Assembly: GCF_035930445.1 (NCBI RefSeq)
Contig: NZ_CP142394.1
Coordinates: forward strand, 3,381,501-3,445,500
DNA from: Sphingopyxis chilensis
GTDB lineage: Bacteria; Pseudomonadota; Alphaproteobacteria; Sphingomonadales; Sphingomonadaceae
Length of the DNA: 64,000 bases
Reading direction: 5' to 3'
The notes beneath the pieces are model-generated. The model was not told where the DNA came from and made no database searches. It was given only the letters and a program-made list of their open reading frames with translations. Below, piece after piece: positions 26,718 through 36,081 of the stretch (the stretch's first letter is position 1; each line of letters opens with the position of its first letter). A program made the position numbers and the translations under genes.

Positions 26718-26743
26718 CTGGCGCCAGTCAGGTCTGGCGCCAG
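26718..26743. terminator. inverted repeat between convergent flotillin and sigma-operon genes
   Basis: Two copies of the self-complementary CTGGCGCCAG (26718-26727 and 26734-26743) can pair with each other or fold singly. The repeat straddles the end of the convergent small membrane gene and lies 12 bases past the flotillin stop, suiting two-way termination, although no T-run is present. Confidence 0.5.
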
Positions 26744-27051
26744 CGCTGCGTTCCGAACCAAAGCAGCAGGATGAGCAGCAACGGCGGTGCCAGCCCCCAA
26801 TGCGCCGTTCCCGCCAGCGGTGCTAACAGCGGCGTCGATGACAGGAGCCACAGCGCGGCAAGCAGCGCAGCGACGGCAAGCGCTTCGAACGCGAAGCTGC
26901 GCCAGAAACGCCGCCGGGCCCGCGCATAGGCCGCCTGCGCGGCGATCGCGCGCTCGACGCCCGCCGCAAATCCGCGATCGCCCGGTCCTTCGGGTGGCGC
27001 CAACAACGCGGCGAGCGTCGCGTCCATGTTCCGATCGTCGGGCGCCATCAT
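26728..27051 (-). CDS. small membrane protein coupled to an ECF sigma factor (possible anti-sigma)
   Basis: A 107-residue protein with two membrane helices (about 55-70 and 80-97) after an Ala/Asp-rich cytoplasmic N-terminus. It starts at ATGATG overlapping the sigma-factor stop; GGAG lies 7 bases before the first ATG (27051). A short cytoplasmic N-terminus followed by membrane helices and coupling to a sigma gene suggests an anti-sigma-like role, but the HxxxCxxC zinc motif of common ZAS anti-sigmas is absent. Function is therefore inferred from position only. Confidence 0.65.
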   Translation of the reverse strand: MMAPDDRNMDATLAALLAPPEGPGDRGFAAGVERAIAAQAAYARARRRFWRSFAFEALAVAALLAALWLLSSTPLLAPLAGTAHWGLAPPLLLILLLWFGTQRWRQT

Positions 27052-27614
27052 CGATCCGCTCCTTCGCCGATCATCTTCTGCGCCTTGGCGCGCGCGCGCA
27101 AGACGAGCGATTTGAGCGTGCCGAGCGGCACCCCCATGATCGCGGCCGCCTCGCCGTGCGACCAGCCATGGCCGAAGCATAAGGTGAGCGCGGCGCGTTC
27201 CTGCGGTGCGAGCGCAGCGAGCAGCCGGTCGGCGTCGATCGCGGCGTCGCTTGCGGGGCGCGGATCGGTCGCGGTCGTCACCTCCTCACCCGCCGCCAGC
27301 CCCTCGCGCCGCCGCGCGGTGCGCCGCTGGTCGAGGAACAGCCGCCAGCCGATCCCCATGACCCAGGCCGCATAACTCCCCTGCCCCCGATATTCGCCCG
27401 CGCGCTGCCACGCGCGGACGAAGGTTTCCTGCGCCAGATCGTCGGCGTCGCAGCCGGCGGCGCGGGACAGAAAGGCGCGCAATCGCCCTTCGTGCCGCAG
27501 CACGAGGAGCTGGAAAGCGGCGCGGTCGCCCCCTGCGACACGTTGGCTGAGAGCCCAATCCTCATCGGCGCTTGCCTCATCACGCAGCGGGGCGTTCCTC
27601 GGCAGCCGCGGCAC
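27048..27614 (-). CDS. ECF-type RNA polymerase sigma factor
   Basis: A sigma-70 family factor. Region 2 is visible as AFQLLVLRHEGRLRAFLSRAAG, DADDLAQETFVRAWQRAG and SYAAWVMGIGWRLFLDQRR. Region 4 is LAALAPQERAALTLCFGHGWSHGEAAAIMG and GTLKSLVLRARAKAQKM. ECF factors direct transcription of stress regulons. The start is uncertain: GTG 27614 is used here. The frame is open to TTG 27653 inside the upstream gene, and a CTG with GAGGA at good spacing lies just at that gene's stop. It is sandwiched between two membrane-protein genes on the same strand. Confidence 0.85.
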   Translation of the reverse strand: MPRLPRNAPLRDEASADEDWALSQRVAGGDRAAFQLLVLRHEGRLRAFLSRAAGCDADDLAQETFVRAWQRAGEYRGQGSYAAWVMGIGWRLFLDQRRTARRREGLAAGEEVTTATDPRPASDAAIDADRLLAALAPQERAALTLCFGHGWSHGEAAAIMGVPLGTLKSLVLRARAKAQKMIGEGADR

Positions 27615-28179
27615 GCGCGAGGCGGCGGCGGACGAGGAGTGCGATGCCGACAAAGACGGGAAAGAGTGCGGCCCCAGCCGACGTGCGGATCAGTTGCTCA
27701 TGCCCCTGGATCAGGCCGAAGCCGGCCATCGCGAGGCCCATCGCCAGCAGCACCAGCGCGTTGCGATCGTCGCCGGGCGTATCGGGGCTCTGGCCGCCGA
27801 GATGCTCATAGGGTTTGTTGAGCTTGTCGATCAGCGGGCTGACCGCATCCGATTTTGCGTCGAGCGCGCGGCGGATCGAACGGTGCAGCATCCAGGCGTG
27901 GAGCAGCCGCGCGAGCAGGAAAAGGCCGACGACGAACAGCGCGACCATCGTGACGTTTTCGAGCAGGCGAAAAAAGCCCTCGCTGACCGCGACCAGCTCG
28001 GTGGTCGGCGGCGGCGGAGGCAGGAAAGAGGCGACGTCACGCGGATCGATATAGGCCGCGACGTCGGCGGGGCTGATCGACTGCGTGCCGGAAACGGGCA
28101 CGGTGACCGCGGGAGGAGGAGCCGCAGTGGGCACGGCGGGGACCGCGACGGCCGCGGCGGTTATCAGCTGATCCAACAT
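27580..28179 (-). CDS. membrane protein of the ECF sigma operon
   Basis: A 199-residue protein with an Ala/Pro-rich N-terminal region (about 1-60), one membrane helix at about 72-95, a charged cytoplasmic loop (about 96-140) and two closing helices (about 141-157 and 165-185). It resembles DUF6249-type proteins often found upstream of ECF sigma genes, though I am not certain of that family. It overlaps the sigma gene, so the three form one operon. It may sense a membrane signal; that is inference. Confidence 0.65.
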   Translation of the reverse strand: MLDQLITAAAVAVPAVPTAAPPPAVTVPVSGTQSISPADVAAYIDPRDVASFLPPPPPTTELVAVSEGFFRLLENVTMVALFVVGLFLLARLLHAWMLHRSIRRALDAKSDAVSPLIDKLNKPYEHLGGQSPDTPGDDRNALVLLAMGLAMAGFGLIQGHEQLIRTSAGAALFPVFVGIALLVRRRLARAAAAEERPAA

Positions 28180-28408
28180 CTCTCTCCTTCATGCCGCTCG
28201 GCATGGTGAAACCACAGGCGGCGGCCTCCGGCAAGGCGGGGATGATCTGAACCGGGGAGCCAGATCAACCGCGCTGCAAAGCCGCCGCCCGGACCGGCGC
28301 AGCCGCCGGTCATCGACTGGACGGCGCGGCGCGCGCCAATGGATGCAGGTCCCGTGATTTTTTTGACTGCCGCCCCCGAACCGACCGAAACGTTCCTTCG
28401 GCGAAAAG

Positions 28409-29203
28409 TCAGCCTACCGCCGCGAGCGAGCGCAGCAATTTCTTGGCGTAGACCCGGCCTGCTCCGACATCGGTGCCATTTCGCAGGATCACGCGCACGC
28501 CTTTTTCGGTCGACCGCCGCACGCTTGCAATCGAACTCCGCCGCAACAGCGCGCGGCGATGCACGCGGACGAACTCTTCTTCGGCAAGGTCGAGATCGGC
28601 CTGAGCCGCCTTGATCGACCCGCGGAGCAGATAGGATGCGGACGCCGTGTGCAGCCGGACATAATCATCCTCGGCGGTAATCATGTCGATATCGCCGCGC
28701 CGGATGCATGTCAGCACGCCCGCGGTTCCGCGCAACCACAATTCGTCGTCGCCTTGTTGCACCCCCTGCTCGTGATAGCCCGCGCGCAAATCGTCGATCA
28801 CGGCGCGCATCTGGGCAATCTGCTCGCTTGCGTCGACCGCGGCGAGCCGGTCGCGCGACCGGTCGAGCGCCGCACGCAACCGGGACGGTTCGATCGGCTT
28901 CAAGATATAATCGATGGCATGGGCCTCGAACGCGCGAACGGCGAAATGATCGAATGCCGTCGTGAAAATGACGCCCGGCGCGCAATCTTCGGGTAGCCGG
29001 TTCAGGACGTCGAAACCCGTTCCGTCGCGCATCTTGATGTCGAGCAGCACAATTTCGGGCCTGAGGTCGGCAATCTTCTCGATCGCGTCGCGACAACCGC
29101 TCGCCGAACCCACATGCTCAACGTCGGCAAGCTTCGCGAGAATCAACTCGAGCCGCCGGAGCGCGAGCGGCTCATCGTCCACGGTCAGCACCGATATCGT
29201 CAT
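28409..29203 (-). CDS. LytTR-family DNA-binding response regulator
   Basis: A 264-residue regulator. The receiver domain (1-120) has acidic residues Asp9/Asp10 and phospho-acceptor Asp55 (LLDIKM), the Thr in FTTAFDHFAV and Lys in YILKPIEP. A LytTR DNA-binding domain (about 160-262) follows, with EDDYVRLHT and FVRVHRRALL. Such regulators bind tandem short direct repeats about two helical turns apart. Its start overlaps the upstream kinase stop (ATGA), and the pair lies downstream of a TonB receptor on the same strand. Confidence 0.92.
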   Translation of the reverse strand: MTISVLTVDDEPLALRRLELILAKLADVEHVGSASGCRDAIEKIADLRPEIVLLDIKMRDGTGFDVLNRLPEDCAPGVIFTTAFDHFAVRAFEAHAIDYILKPIEPSRLRAALDRSRDRLAAVDASEQIAQMRAVIDDLRAGYHEQGVQQGDDELWLRGTAGVLTCIRRGDIDMITAEDDYVRLHTASASYLLRGSIKAAQADLDLAEEEFVRVHRRALLRRSSIASVRRSTEKGVRVILRNGTDVGAGRVYAKKLLRSLAAVG

Positions 29204-30324
29204 CCGACATATCCCAGCGGCAGTTCAATCGTGGCGCGAAAGCAGGGAGCGGGCAGCCGCTTGGTCGATAATTTCGCGTCGACACCAAAGCGGTTGGACA
29301 GCCGGTCGCGGACGTTGCGGAGTCCGGTATGCGTGCCGCAAACGCCCGGACGAAGCGCGGATGGCGAGCAGCTGTTTTCGACCATGATCTCGAGCCGGTC
29401 CTCGTCTTGCCGCGCCGAGATCGCAATCCAGGCGTCTCCGGCGCTGGTTGTTCCCGCGCCGTGCTTGACAGCATTCTCGACCAGCGGCTGCAAAATGAAG
29501 GCCGGGACTGCCGCGCGGCCGAGCGCCGGCGGCAAATCGATCCGGATGCTCAGGTCGGGATATCGCGTCTGCTCGATTTCCAGATAGGTCGCCTGAAGCG
29601 CGATCTCCTCCGCCAGCGAAATATCAACGTCGGGATTGGTGGCGAGGTTGACGCGAAAGAAACTCGCCAACCGCTCGACCATCGCATTGGCATCCTCGGC
29701 CCGGCCGTCGAGGATTAACGCCGATACCGAGTTGAAGCTGTTGAACAGAAAATGCGGATTGATCTGGTAGTGGAGCGCCTGGAGCTTGGCCGATTGCGCC
29801 ATCGTGCGAAGCTGCGCCGAGCGTCGCTCCTCCGCGCGCGCCTCGAAACTATATTGCACGGCGAGATAAAGCCCGACCCACGCCAGGAAAAACCAGGTCC
29901 ATGGGACGAGGGTGCGGATCACCACGCCGCCTTCGATCGCGACGTGGATCGGCTCTCCCTTTGCATAAACCAGGCCGAAATAGGTGCACCAGGCGAACAA
30001 TTCAGCCGCGACGAGCGAGGCGACGAAGACGATCGGCGCCTTTTGGCGCCAAGACCGCCGCCCCAGCTCCTGCAAAATCACGTGAATGCCGAAGCACAGG
30101 GCGAGACCGACCGCCATAAGCAGGAGGCGCACGGCGGTCGCCCGCAGCAGGTGCGGATGCTGGTCGAGCAGGTCGGCGGTCCACAGCGCCAGCGTGTGCA
30201 GGCCCCAGAAGACGCCGGTCAGCCAGAGGATCGCTTGCCGACGCTGGCGTTCGAGGCGGCCTGATCGACTGGCAAGGGCCAGTTCGTAGACGCCGGTTGA
30301 TGGAAAGGCCGCAACCTGGTTCAT
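29200..30324 (-). CDS. LytS/YehU-type sensor histidine kinase
   Basis: A 374-residue kinase. About four membrane helices lie in residues 30-165. The His_kinase domain phospho-acceptor is in LHYQINPHFLFNSFNSVSALI (about 205-222). A GHKL ATPase follows, with N-box PLVENAVKHG and G-box GTHTGLRNVRDRL. It phosphorylates the LytTR regulator encoded by the overlapping next gene. No periplasmic domain of size is seen, so the signal may come from within the membrane. Confidence 0.92.
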   Translation of the reverse strand: MNQVAAFPSTGVYELALASRSGRLERQRRQAILWLTGVFWGLHTLALWTADLLDQHPHLLRATAVRLLLMAVGLALCFGIHVILQELGRRSWRQKAPIVFVASLVAAELFAWCTYFGLVYAKGEPIHVAIEGGVVIRTLVPWTWFFLAWVGLYLAVQYSFEARAEERRSAQLRTMAQSAKLQALHYQINPHFLFNSFNSVSALILDGRAEDANAMVERLASFFRVNLATNPDVDISLAEEIALQATYLEIEQTRYPDLSIRIDLPPALGRAAVPAFILQPLVENAVKHGAGTTSAGDAWIAISARQDEDRLEIMVENSCSPSALRPGVCGTHTGLRNVRDRLSNRFGVDAKLSTKRLPAPCFRATIELPLGYVG

Positions 30325-30508
30325 CGCGCGATTATCGCAGGAAGGCGATGAGCTGTCGACCGACGTTCGGCCGCAGATATCGCGCGTTCACCCCCGCCGC
30401 GAGGGCGCAAAAGGGGAGCAATGTGATGTGCGGACGAAGGCACCACCCTTCGTCCGCACACCGGACCGGCGCCGAGGGGGACTGATCCCCGGCGCCCGAA
30501 GCGCGGGC

Positions 30509-33370
30509 CTAAAAACGCATGCTCGCGGTCAGGCTGTAACGCCGTCCAAGGACGTCATAGGTCGTCGGATAGGTGTTCCCCGAGTTGAGCGCCGTCGTTC
30601 CGACATAGTTGCTGACGAGCGGCGGGTCCTTGTCGAGCAGGTTCTGGACCGACAGCGTGAGCGTGAAAATATCGGCGACCTTGGCGCGGTACGTAAGGTC
30701 GAAATAGCTGTAGCTCGGGATATGCAGATAGTCGGGTTCGATCCCGTCGGCGTCCAGAATCCGCTCATAATCGGAACCGTCGAGCCAGCGCCACAGCAGC
30801 GAAATGTCGCCGAAATCGTCGATCTGCGCCGTCGCCCGCAGGTTGAAGCTGTATTTCGGTGTGATTTCGCCGGCGAAGAAACCGCAGTTCGTGCTGTATT
30901 GCCCGACGCATTCACGATTGATGCTGGTCGGCGAGGCCTGGAATTTCGACTGCTCGGTCCAATTGCCCGAAAGGTCGAAATTCAGCCGCCCGAACCCGGT
31001 GGGCAAGCCGTAGTTGATCCGCAGGTCGACGCCCGATGTCGTGATCGTTCCCTGATTGGTCAGCAGTGCGATCTGTCCCGGCGTATCGCCCCCCCCGTTC
31101 AGCGAGCCGTTGAGCGGATTGCGGCGGATGAGCGCGCAGGCCGCCGCATCGCCCTCTTCGAAACAGGGGCCGAAGACGTCGCTGGGCGTCGGCAGCGTGA
31201 TCGCGTCGGTGATCTTGATATGATAATAGTCTGCGGTGATCGCGAGCCCGGGCAGCTGCGGCGGCGTCACGACCAGCCCCAGCGTATAGGAATCGGCGGT
31301 TTCGACGTCGAGGTCCGGGTTGCCGCCGGCCGTCTGGTTGATCTGGCCCGACGAAGGCGCCGGAATATTGCCGATCGTGCCCGCCGGCGCGCCCTGCGCG
31401 ATGCAGATCGCGGTGAGCGCGGCGTTGCCGACCGGATTGGAACCCTGGCACGGATCCTCGGCAAGGTTCGCCAAGCCGGTGGTGATCGGCGTGAAGAGTT
31501 CCGAAATATTCGGCGACCGCACCGAATGCTGATAAATGCCGCGGATTTTGTAGCCGCGGAACGGTTCCCACGTACCGCCGGCCTTCCACGTCGTGCTCGT
31601 GCCCGTGTTCGAATAATCCGACAGGCGAATGCCCGCTTCGGCGGTCAGGCTGTAGATGCCGGGCACATCCTCGACGATCGGCACGATGAGTTCGCCGAAG
31701 ATTTCCTTCACGTCATAGGCGCCCGAAAAGGAGGGCGACGGCGCGCCCGTGCCGAGCACCTCGTCCTGCGTCCCGAAGGCGACGTCCGAAACCTGCTCGG
31801 CGCCATATTTGCGATATTCGGCGCCCAGCGCAAAACCGATCGGCGTTTCCCCGGCAAGGAAATTGCCCAGCTCGCCCGAGATGCTGCCGCTGACGACCGA
31901 CAGGCGCGTGCTCACCGTCGATCCCGCCGGCTGGTTGAAGAAGGCGATCGCCTCGTCCGAAATGTCGGTGCCGTCGCCGAAGAGATTGATCGGCACGCAC
32001 CCGTTCGACGGATCGGCGCACTCCGTCGTACTGTTCGCGCGCAGCGCCTGCTGCACGCGCGATTTCAGACCCCAGTTGATATTGCTGTTCTTGCGATCCG
32101 ATTCGCCATGGAGGCCATAGACGTCGAACTTGATCGAATCGGTGATCGACCCGCGAACCCCGGCCCATAGCTGGAACTGGTTGGTCGTCAGGTTGCGAAT
32201 GCGGGGCCCGGCCTCGATGAAGCGGCGGTTGATCACCGTCGCGACCTCGCGATAGGCGGGATCGTTCGGGCTGGTCGCGGCGCCGGCGGCGGCGCAGTCG
32301 GCGGCCGAGATCGCGTTCGACGCGCAAACCTCCGACCGCACCGCGTCGGGCAGGAACGGGTTGTTCAGCGGCAACTGCCACGTGTCGCCGAACATTCCCG
32401 ACGAGGCGAGGCTGAGCTGCACCTTCGATCGGGTGAACATGCCCTTGGCATAGACTTCGATGCCGTCGGCGACTTCATATTGCGCGGCCCCGAACAGATT
32501 ATAGCGCTCGAGCGGGGTCTGGAAATAATTGGCGGGCGCGAAATTATAGGCATCGCGCGACCCCACATAATCGCGCAGCGCGCCGTCGGCGGGATTGTAG
32601 ATACGGTTGTTGATGCGCGTCGGCGTCGTCGTCCCCGAACCGACCAGGCTGCCGTCGAGGAAATAGGTGTCGCGCGAAACGGCGCGGCCCCCTTGCAGCA
32701 CCGGCTCGACCTTCTGGTAGCCCACGCTCAGCACCGCGTTGCCACGGCCGTCGTCGAAATTGGCCCCGACCGTCACGTCGAAGCGATAGCGCGCGCCGTC
32801 GCCGCGCTCGGTGATACCGACCGTGCTGGCGAGCTCGACGCCGGCGAAATCGCGCTTGGTGATGAAGTTCGCAACGCCGGCGATCGCGTCGGCGCCATAG
32901 ACCGACGAGGCGCCACCGGTCACAATCTCGGCGCGTTCGATCAGCGCGACGGGAATGATATTGAGGTCGGTTTCGCTGAGCAGCGACGATGGCACGAGCC
33001 GCGTCCCGTCGAGCAGCACGAGGTTGCGGTTGGTGCCGACGCCGCGCAGGTTAAGCGAAGCGAAGCCCGCGCCGCCATTGTTGACCGCGCTGTTGGCACC
33101 GGGGGACACGCCCGGCAGATCGCCGATCAGCTCTTCGGCGTTGGTTGCCTGGCGCAACCCGATTTCGGTCTCGCCCACGACCTGGACGGGGCTCGACTGG
33201 TCGAGATTGGGGTTCTGGATGCGCGAACCGGTGACGACGATCGGCGACGAATCTTCGATTGTCGTCTCCTCGCCAGGCGCGTCCTGCGCATAGGCCGGCG
33301 ATATACAAGCGGCGCTTCCGAGCAATGTTGTCGAAAGCAGATAGTGACGCGGTCGAAACTTACCCAACAT
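30509..33370 (-). CDS. TonB-dependent receptor of the sphingomonad 'NRNLVLLDG' plug type
   Basis: A 953-residue outer-membrane receptor with a signal peptide ending ISPAYAQ and TonB box PIVVTGSRIQNP. The plug has LRGVGTNRNLVLLDGTRLVP and GGASSVYGADAIAG, and the barrel ends LTASMRF. It is of the large family expanded in sphingomonads for organic substrates. The ATG 33370 has GGGAG 9 bases upstream. A two-component pair lies 184 bases downstream and a small membrane protein lies 27 bases upstream, all on the same strand, hinting at a substrate-responsive uptake unit. The ligand is unknown. Confidence 0.87.
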   Translation of the reverse strand: MLGKFRPRHYLLSTTLLGSAACISPAYAQDAPGEETTIEDSSPIVVTGSRIQNPNLDQSSPVQVVGETEIGLRQATNAEELIGDLPGVSPGANSAVNNGGAGFASLNLRGVGTNRNLVLLDGTRLVPSSLLSETDLNIIPVALIERAEIVTGGASSVYGADAIAGVANFITKRDFAGVELASTVGITERGDGARYRFDVTVGANFDDGRGNAVLSVGYQKVEPVLQGGRAVSRDTYFLDGSLVGSGTTTPTRINNRIYNPADGALRDYVGSRDAYNFAPANYFQTPLERYNLFGAAQYEVADGIEVYAKGMFTRSKVQLSLASSGMFGDTWQLPLNNPFLPDAVRSEVCASNAISAADCAAAGAATSPNDPAYREVATVINRRFIEAGPRIRNLTTNQFQLWAGVRGSITDSIKFDVYGLHGESDRKNSNINWGLKSRVQQALRANSTTECADPSNGCVPINLFGDGTDISDEAIAFFNQPAGSTVSTRLSVVSGSISGELGNFLAGETPIGFALGAEYRKYGAEQVSDVAFGTQDEVLGTGAPSPSFSGAYDVKEIFGELIVPIVEDVPGIYSLTAEAGIRLSDYSNTGTSTTWKAGGTWEPFRGYKIRGIYQHSVRSPNISELFTPITTGLANLAEDPCQGSNPVGNAALTAICIAQGAPAGTIGNIPAPSSGQINQTAGGNPDLDVETADSYTLGLVVTPPQLPGLAITADYYHIKITDAITLPTPSDVFGPCFEEGDAAACALIRRNPLNGSLNGGGDTPGQIALLTNQGTITTSGVDLRINYGLPTGFGRLNFDLSGNWTEQSKFQASPTSINRECVGQYSTNCGFFAGEITPKYSFNLRATAQIDDFGDISLLWRWLDGSDYERILDADGIEPDYLHIPSYSYFDLTYRAKVADIFTLTLSVQNLLDKDPPLVSNYVGTTALNSGNTYPTTYDVLGRRYSLTASMRF

Positions 33371-33397
33371 ATTGATACTCCCTGTATTTATCCGTTT

Positions 33398-33895
33398 TTA
33401 TGAAGCGACCCGTGCCCACCGATGCGCCGCGAGCGCGATCGGCAGGCCGAAGAGGAACATGTGCGATGCAAGGTCCGCGAAACTGAGCGACGTGCCCCCA
33501 GCCGGAACCGCAAAGTTGGAAAGCGGCAGCACGACGCGGTTCATCACGAAATAGACGGCGACGCCGTAGAGCGGCCCGGCAAGCCAAGGGGATTGCCGCC
33601 CCACGGGCGCGACCCGCGCGGCAACGAGGACGAAGGCCGCCGCGAACAGGAACGAGAGCAGGAAATGGCACACCAGTCCCAAGGGCACCGGGACGAACCC
33701 GGCCCGCGCCGCAGGGCCCAGTATGCCCGACGCAATGCCCCGCAAAATATCGGCGGGTCCGACACCCTTCAGCGCCCAGGCGGTAAAGGCGAAACCCAGA
33801 TCGAGAACTCCGCCCGCGAGTCCGCCGATCAGGATCGCCCGAGCAGGCGCCCCTGGACCCGCCGCAGCCGCGATGAAATGGGTAGCCTCGGTCAT
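33398..33895 (-). CDS. small four-helix membrane protein upstream of the TonB receptor
   Basis: A 165-residue protein with about four membrane helices (18-38, 65-85, 95-112, 135-155). I recognise no domain; it has the look of the YagU/DUF1440-like integral proteins, but this is uncertain. The ATG 33895 has AGGGGA 6 bases upstream; the longer in-frame extension to 34000 lacks one. The gene is 27 bases before the receptor gene and likely co-transcribed. Confidence 0.62.
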   Translation of the reverse strand: MTEATHFIAAAAGPGAPARAILIGGLAGGVLDLGFAFTAWALKGVGPADILRGIASGILGPAARAGFVPVPLGLVCHFLLSFLFAAAFVLVAARVAPVGRQSPWLAGPLYGVAVYFVMNRVVLPLSNFAVPAGGTSLSFADLASHMFLFGLPIALAAHRWARVAS

Positions 33896-34129
33896 CTTCG
33901 TCCCCTTTTTCCGTGAAGGGGTCGCTAGCGCGGGCGGCTCACCGGTTGGAGCGATTGGCCGCCGATCGTCGCGCGCATGCTGTCCAACGCACGCCGGCAA
34001 GGGCGAACGTCATGTCACGCAGGGTGAACGAGCACCGGATTGCGCCTCGACGCGCAGCGGCGGTCGGGACGGTGAGGTCGGGTTGGAAGTTTTCCGCACG
34101 CCCTTGCGATCACGGCGTCAGGCGGCGGA

Positions 34130-34203
34130 TGGATGCCCCGTGAGGATTCGAACCTCAATAGACGGAATCAGAATCCGTAGTCTTACCATTAGACGACGGG
34201 GCA
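34130..34203 (-). tRNA. tRNA-Gln (anticodon CTG)
   Basis: The minus strand folds into a full cloverleaf. The acceptor stem TGCCCCG (34203-34197) pairs with CGGGGCA, the D arm has GTCT/AGAC, and the anticodon stem ACGGA/TCCGT has loop TTCTGAT. The T arm contains GGTTCGAATCC. The anticodon CTG reads CAG codons. The 3' CCA is encoded at 34132-34130, after a U discriminator. It stands alone upstream of the divergent ferredoxin reductase gene, with no integrated element attached. Confidence 0.93.
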
Positions 34204-34357
34204 AAGAGGGGCGCGCAATATGATTGCGAGGGCCGCCTGTCAAGGCCGGAGCGGCGGCCCGTACAAGCCCGCTTGCCCTGACGCATTTCGCCGCTAGCAT
34301 CATCCCATAACAAAAGAGGGGCCGCGCGCCCGCGCGGATGCCCGAAGGAGTGGGTTG

Positions 34358-35650
34358 ATGCGTCATGTCGCGATCGTCGGATCGGGCCCCGCGGGCTATT
34401 ACACCGCCGAAACATTGCAGAAGGCCGACGATGTCGCGGTCGATGTCATCGACAGGCTGCCCGTGCCCTACGGCCTGATCCGCACCGGCGTCGCGCCCGA
34501 TCACCAGTCGATCAAGGCGGTGTCGCGCCGCTACGAAGGCGTCGCGCTCACCGACAATGTCCGCTTCGTCGGCCACGTCTCGGTCGGCAGCGACGTAACG
34601 ATCGACGAACTTGTCGGCCTCTACGACGCGGTCGTGCTCGCGACCGGCGCGCCGAACGACCGCCCGCTCGACATCCCCGGCGCCGACCTCGACGGCGTGA
34701 TCGGCAGCGCCGCCTTCGTCGGCTGGTACAACGGCCATCCCGACTTCGCCGACCTCGATCCGCCGCTCGGCGCGCCCGGCGTTGCCGTGATCGGCAATGG
34801 CAATGTCGCCTTGGACGTTGCTCGCATCCTGGCGAAGACGCCGGCCGAATTCGCTGGCAGCGATATCGTCACCCATGCCCGCGCCGCACTCGCCGAAAGC
34901 GCGGTACGCCATATCCATATCCTCGGCCGCCGCGGCCCGCACCAGATCGCGATGACGCCGAAGGAGCTCGGCGAACTCGGCCATCTCAAGCGCGCGAGCC
35001 CGCGCGTCGATCCCGCCGACCTGCCGCCCGAAGGCGACGATGCGCTGCTCGAGCCCGGGATGCGCAAGTCGGTGACGCACCTCCGACAATTCGCCGCCAA
35101 CCCCGTCGCCAAGCCGGTGACGATCGATTTCGATTTCTTCGCGATGCCCGTGGCGATCGAGGGGGACGGCCGCGTCCAACGCGTGATCGTCGAACGCACA
35201 ACGCTCGACGCCGACCTGCGCAGCCACGGCACGGGCGAGACCTACGCCGTCGATGCCGGACTCGTGGTCAGTTGCATCGGCTATCAGACGCCGCCGATCC
35301 CGGGCGTCCCCTATGAGCATGGGCGCGGGCGCTTCGCGAGCGACGAAGGCCGCATCCTGCCCGGCCTCTACGCCGTCGGCTGGGCGCGGCGCGGCCCGTC
35401 GGGAACGATCGGCACGAACAAGCCGGACGGCGCGCGCATCGGCGAGATGGTGCTTGCAGATATCGGGCGCGGCGCGGGCAAGGCGGGGCGCCCGGGGCTC
35501 GATGCGCTGCTCGCGAGCCGGGGCATCGCCCCCGTCACCTTCCGCGACTGGCGCCGGATCGAGGAAGCCGAGGTTGCCGCTGCACTCGACGGCCACCCGC
35601 GCGAGAAATTCACCAGCATCGAGGCAATGCTCGGCGCCATCGGGCGGTGA
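34358..35650 (+). CDS. fprA: FprA/adrenodoxin-reductase-type ferredoxin-NADP reductase
   Basis: A 430-residue flavoprotein. The FAD site is VAIVGSGPAGYYTAETL at the N-terminus. RLPVPYGLIRTGVAPDHQSIKAV is a family hallmark. The NADP site is VAVIGNGNVALDVARIL near 147, and the end has WARRGPSGTIGTNKPD. It transfers electrons between NADPH and ferredoxin, for example to P450 or Fe-S systems. GGAG lies 7 bases upstream of ATG 34358. A DoxX-like gene overlaps its stop (GTGA). No ferredoxin or P450 lies beside it. Confidence 0.93.
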   Translation: MRHVAIVGSGPAGYYTAETLQKADDVAVDVIDRLPVPYGLIRTGVAPDHQSIKAVSRRYEGVALTDNVRFVGHVSVGSDVTIDELVGLYDAVVLATGAPNDRPLDIPGADLDGVIGSAAFVGWYNGHPDFADLDPPLGAPGVAVIGNGNVALDVARILAKTPAEFAGSDIVTHARAALAESAVRHIHILGRRGPHQIAMTPKELGELGHLKRASPRVDPADLPPEGDDALLEPGMRKSVTHLRQFAANPVAKPVTIDFDFFAMPVAIEGDGRVQRVIVERTTLDADLRSHGTGETYAVDAGLVVSCIGYQTPPIPGVPYEHGRGRFASDEGRILPGLYAVGWARRGPSGTIGTNKPDGARIGEMVLADIGRGAGKAGRPGLDALLASRGIAPVTFRDWRRIEEAEVAAALDGHPREKFTSIEAMLGAIGR

Positions 35651-36069
35651 AGGAGCGCGGTCGCACCGCGCTGCGCTGGTTGCTCGCGCTCGCCTATGGC
35701 TATGCGGGCTATCTCCATGTCGTGCGCCCCGCCCCCTTTCTCGCGATCACCCCGCCATGGGTGCCCGCGCCCGAGATCGTCGTGGCGGCGACCGGCATCG
35801 CCGAGATTGCCGGCGCGATCGGGCTGATGATTCCGCGAGCGCGCAAGGCCGCGGGCTGGGGCCTCGCGCTTTATGCCCTGTGTGTCTGGCCCGCAAATTT
35901 CCACCACGCGTTGGCCAACATCGCGATCGGCGGCGAGACACTCGGCTGGTGGTACCACGGCCCACGCCTCGCCGCGCAGCCGCTGATCATCTGGTGGGCG
36001 CTCTGGGCAAGCGAGGCGGTCGACTGGCCGTTCGGGAAGACAGAAGTACCCCAACGCCGTTCGCCCTGA
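35647..36069 (+). CDS. DoxX-like four-helix membrane protein
   Basis: A 140-residue inner-membrane protein with four helices (about 8-24, 43-62, 70-88, 108-125). GYAGYLHVVRPAPFLAITPPWVP and AEIAGAIGLMIPRAR are typical of DoxX-like proteins, a loosely defined redox-associated family. The GTG start overlaps the fprA stop by four bases, so the two are translationally coupled. A link to the reductase's redox role is plausible but unproven. Confidence 0.85.
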   Translation: MKERGRTALRWLLALAYGYAGYLHVVRPAPFLAITPPWVPAPEIVVAATGIAEIAGAIGLMIPRARKAAGWGLALYALCVWPANFHHALANIAIGGETLGWWYHGPRLAAQPLIIWWALWASEAVDWPFGKTEVPQRRSP

Positions 36070-36081
36070 AAGCGGAAGGCG

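Noticed and set aside
34130..34203. tRNA-Gln as an integration site for a mobile element
   Set aside because: No repeated copy of the tRNA 3' end, no integrase and no composition shift is seen on either side.
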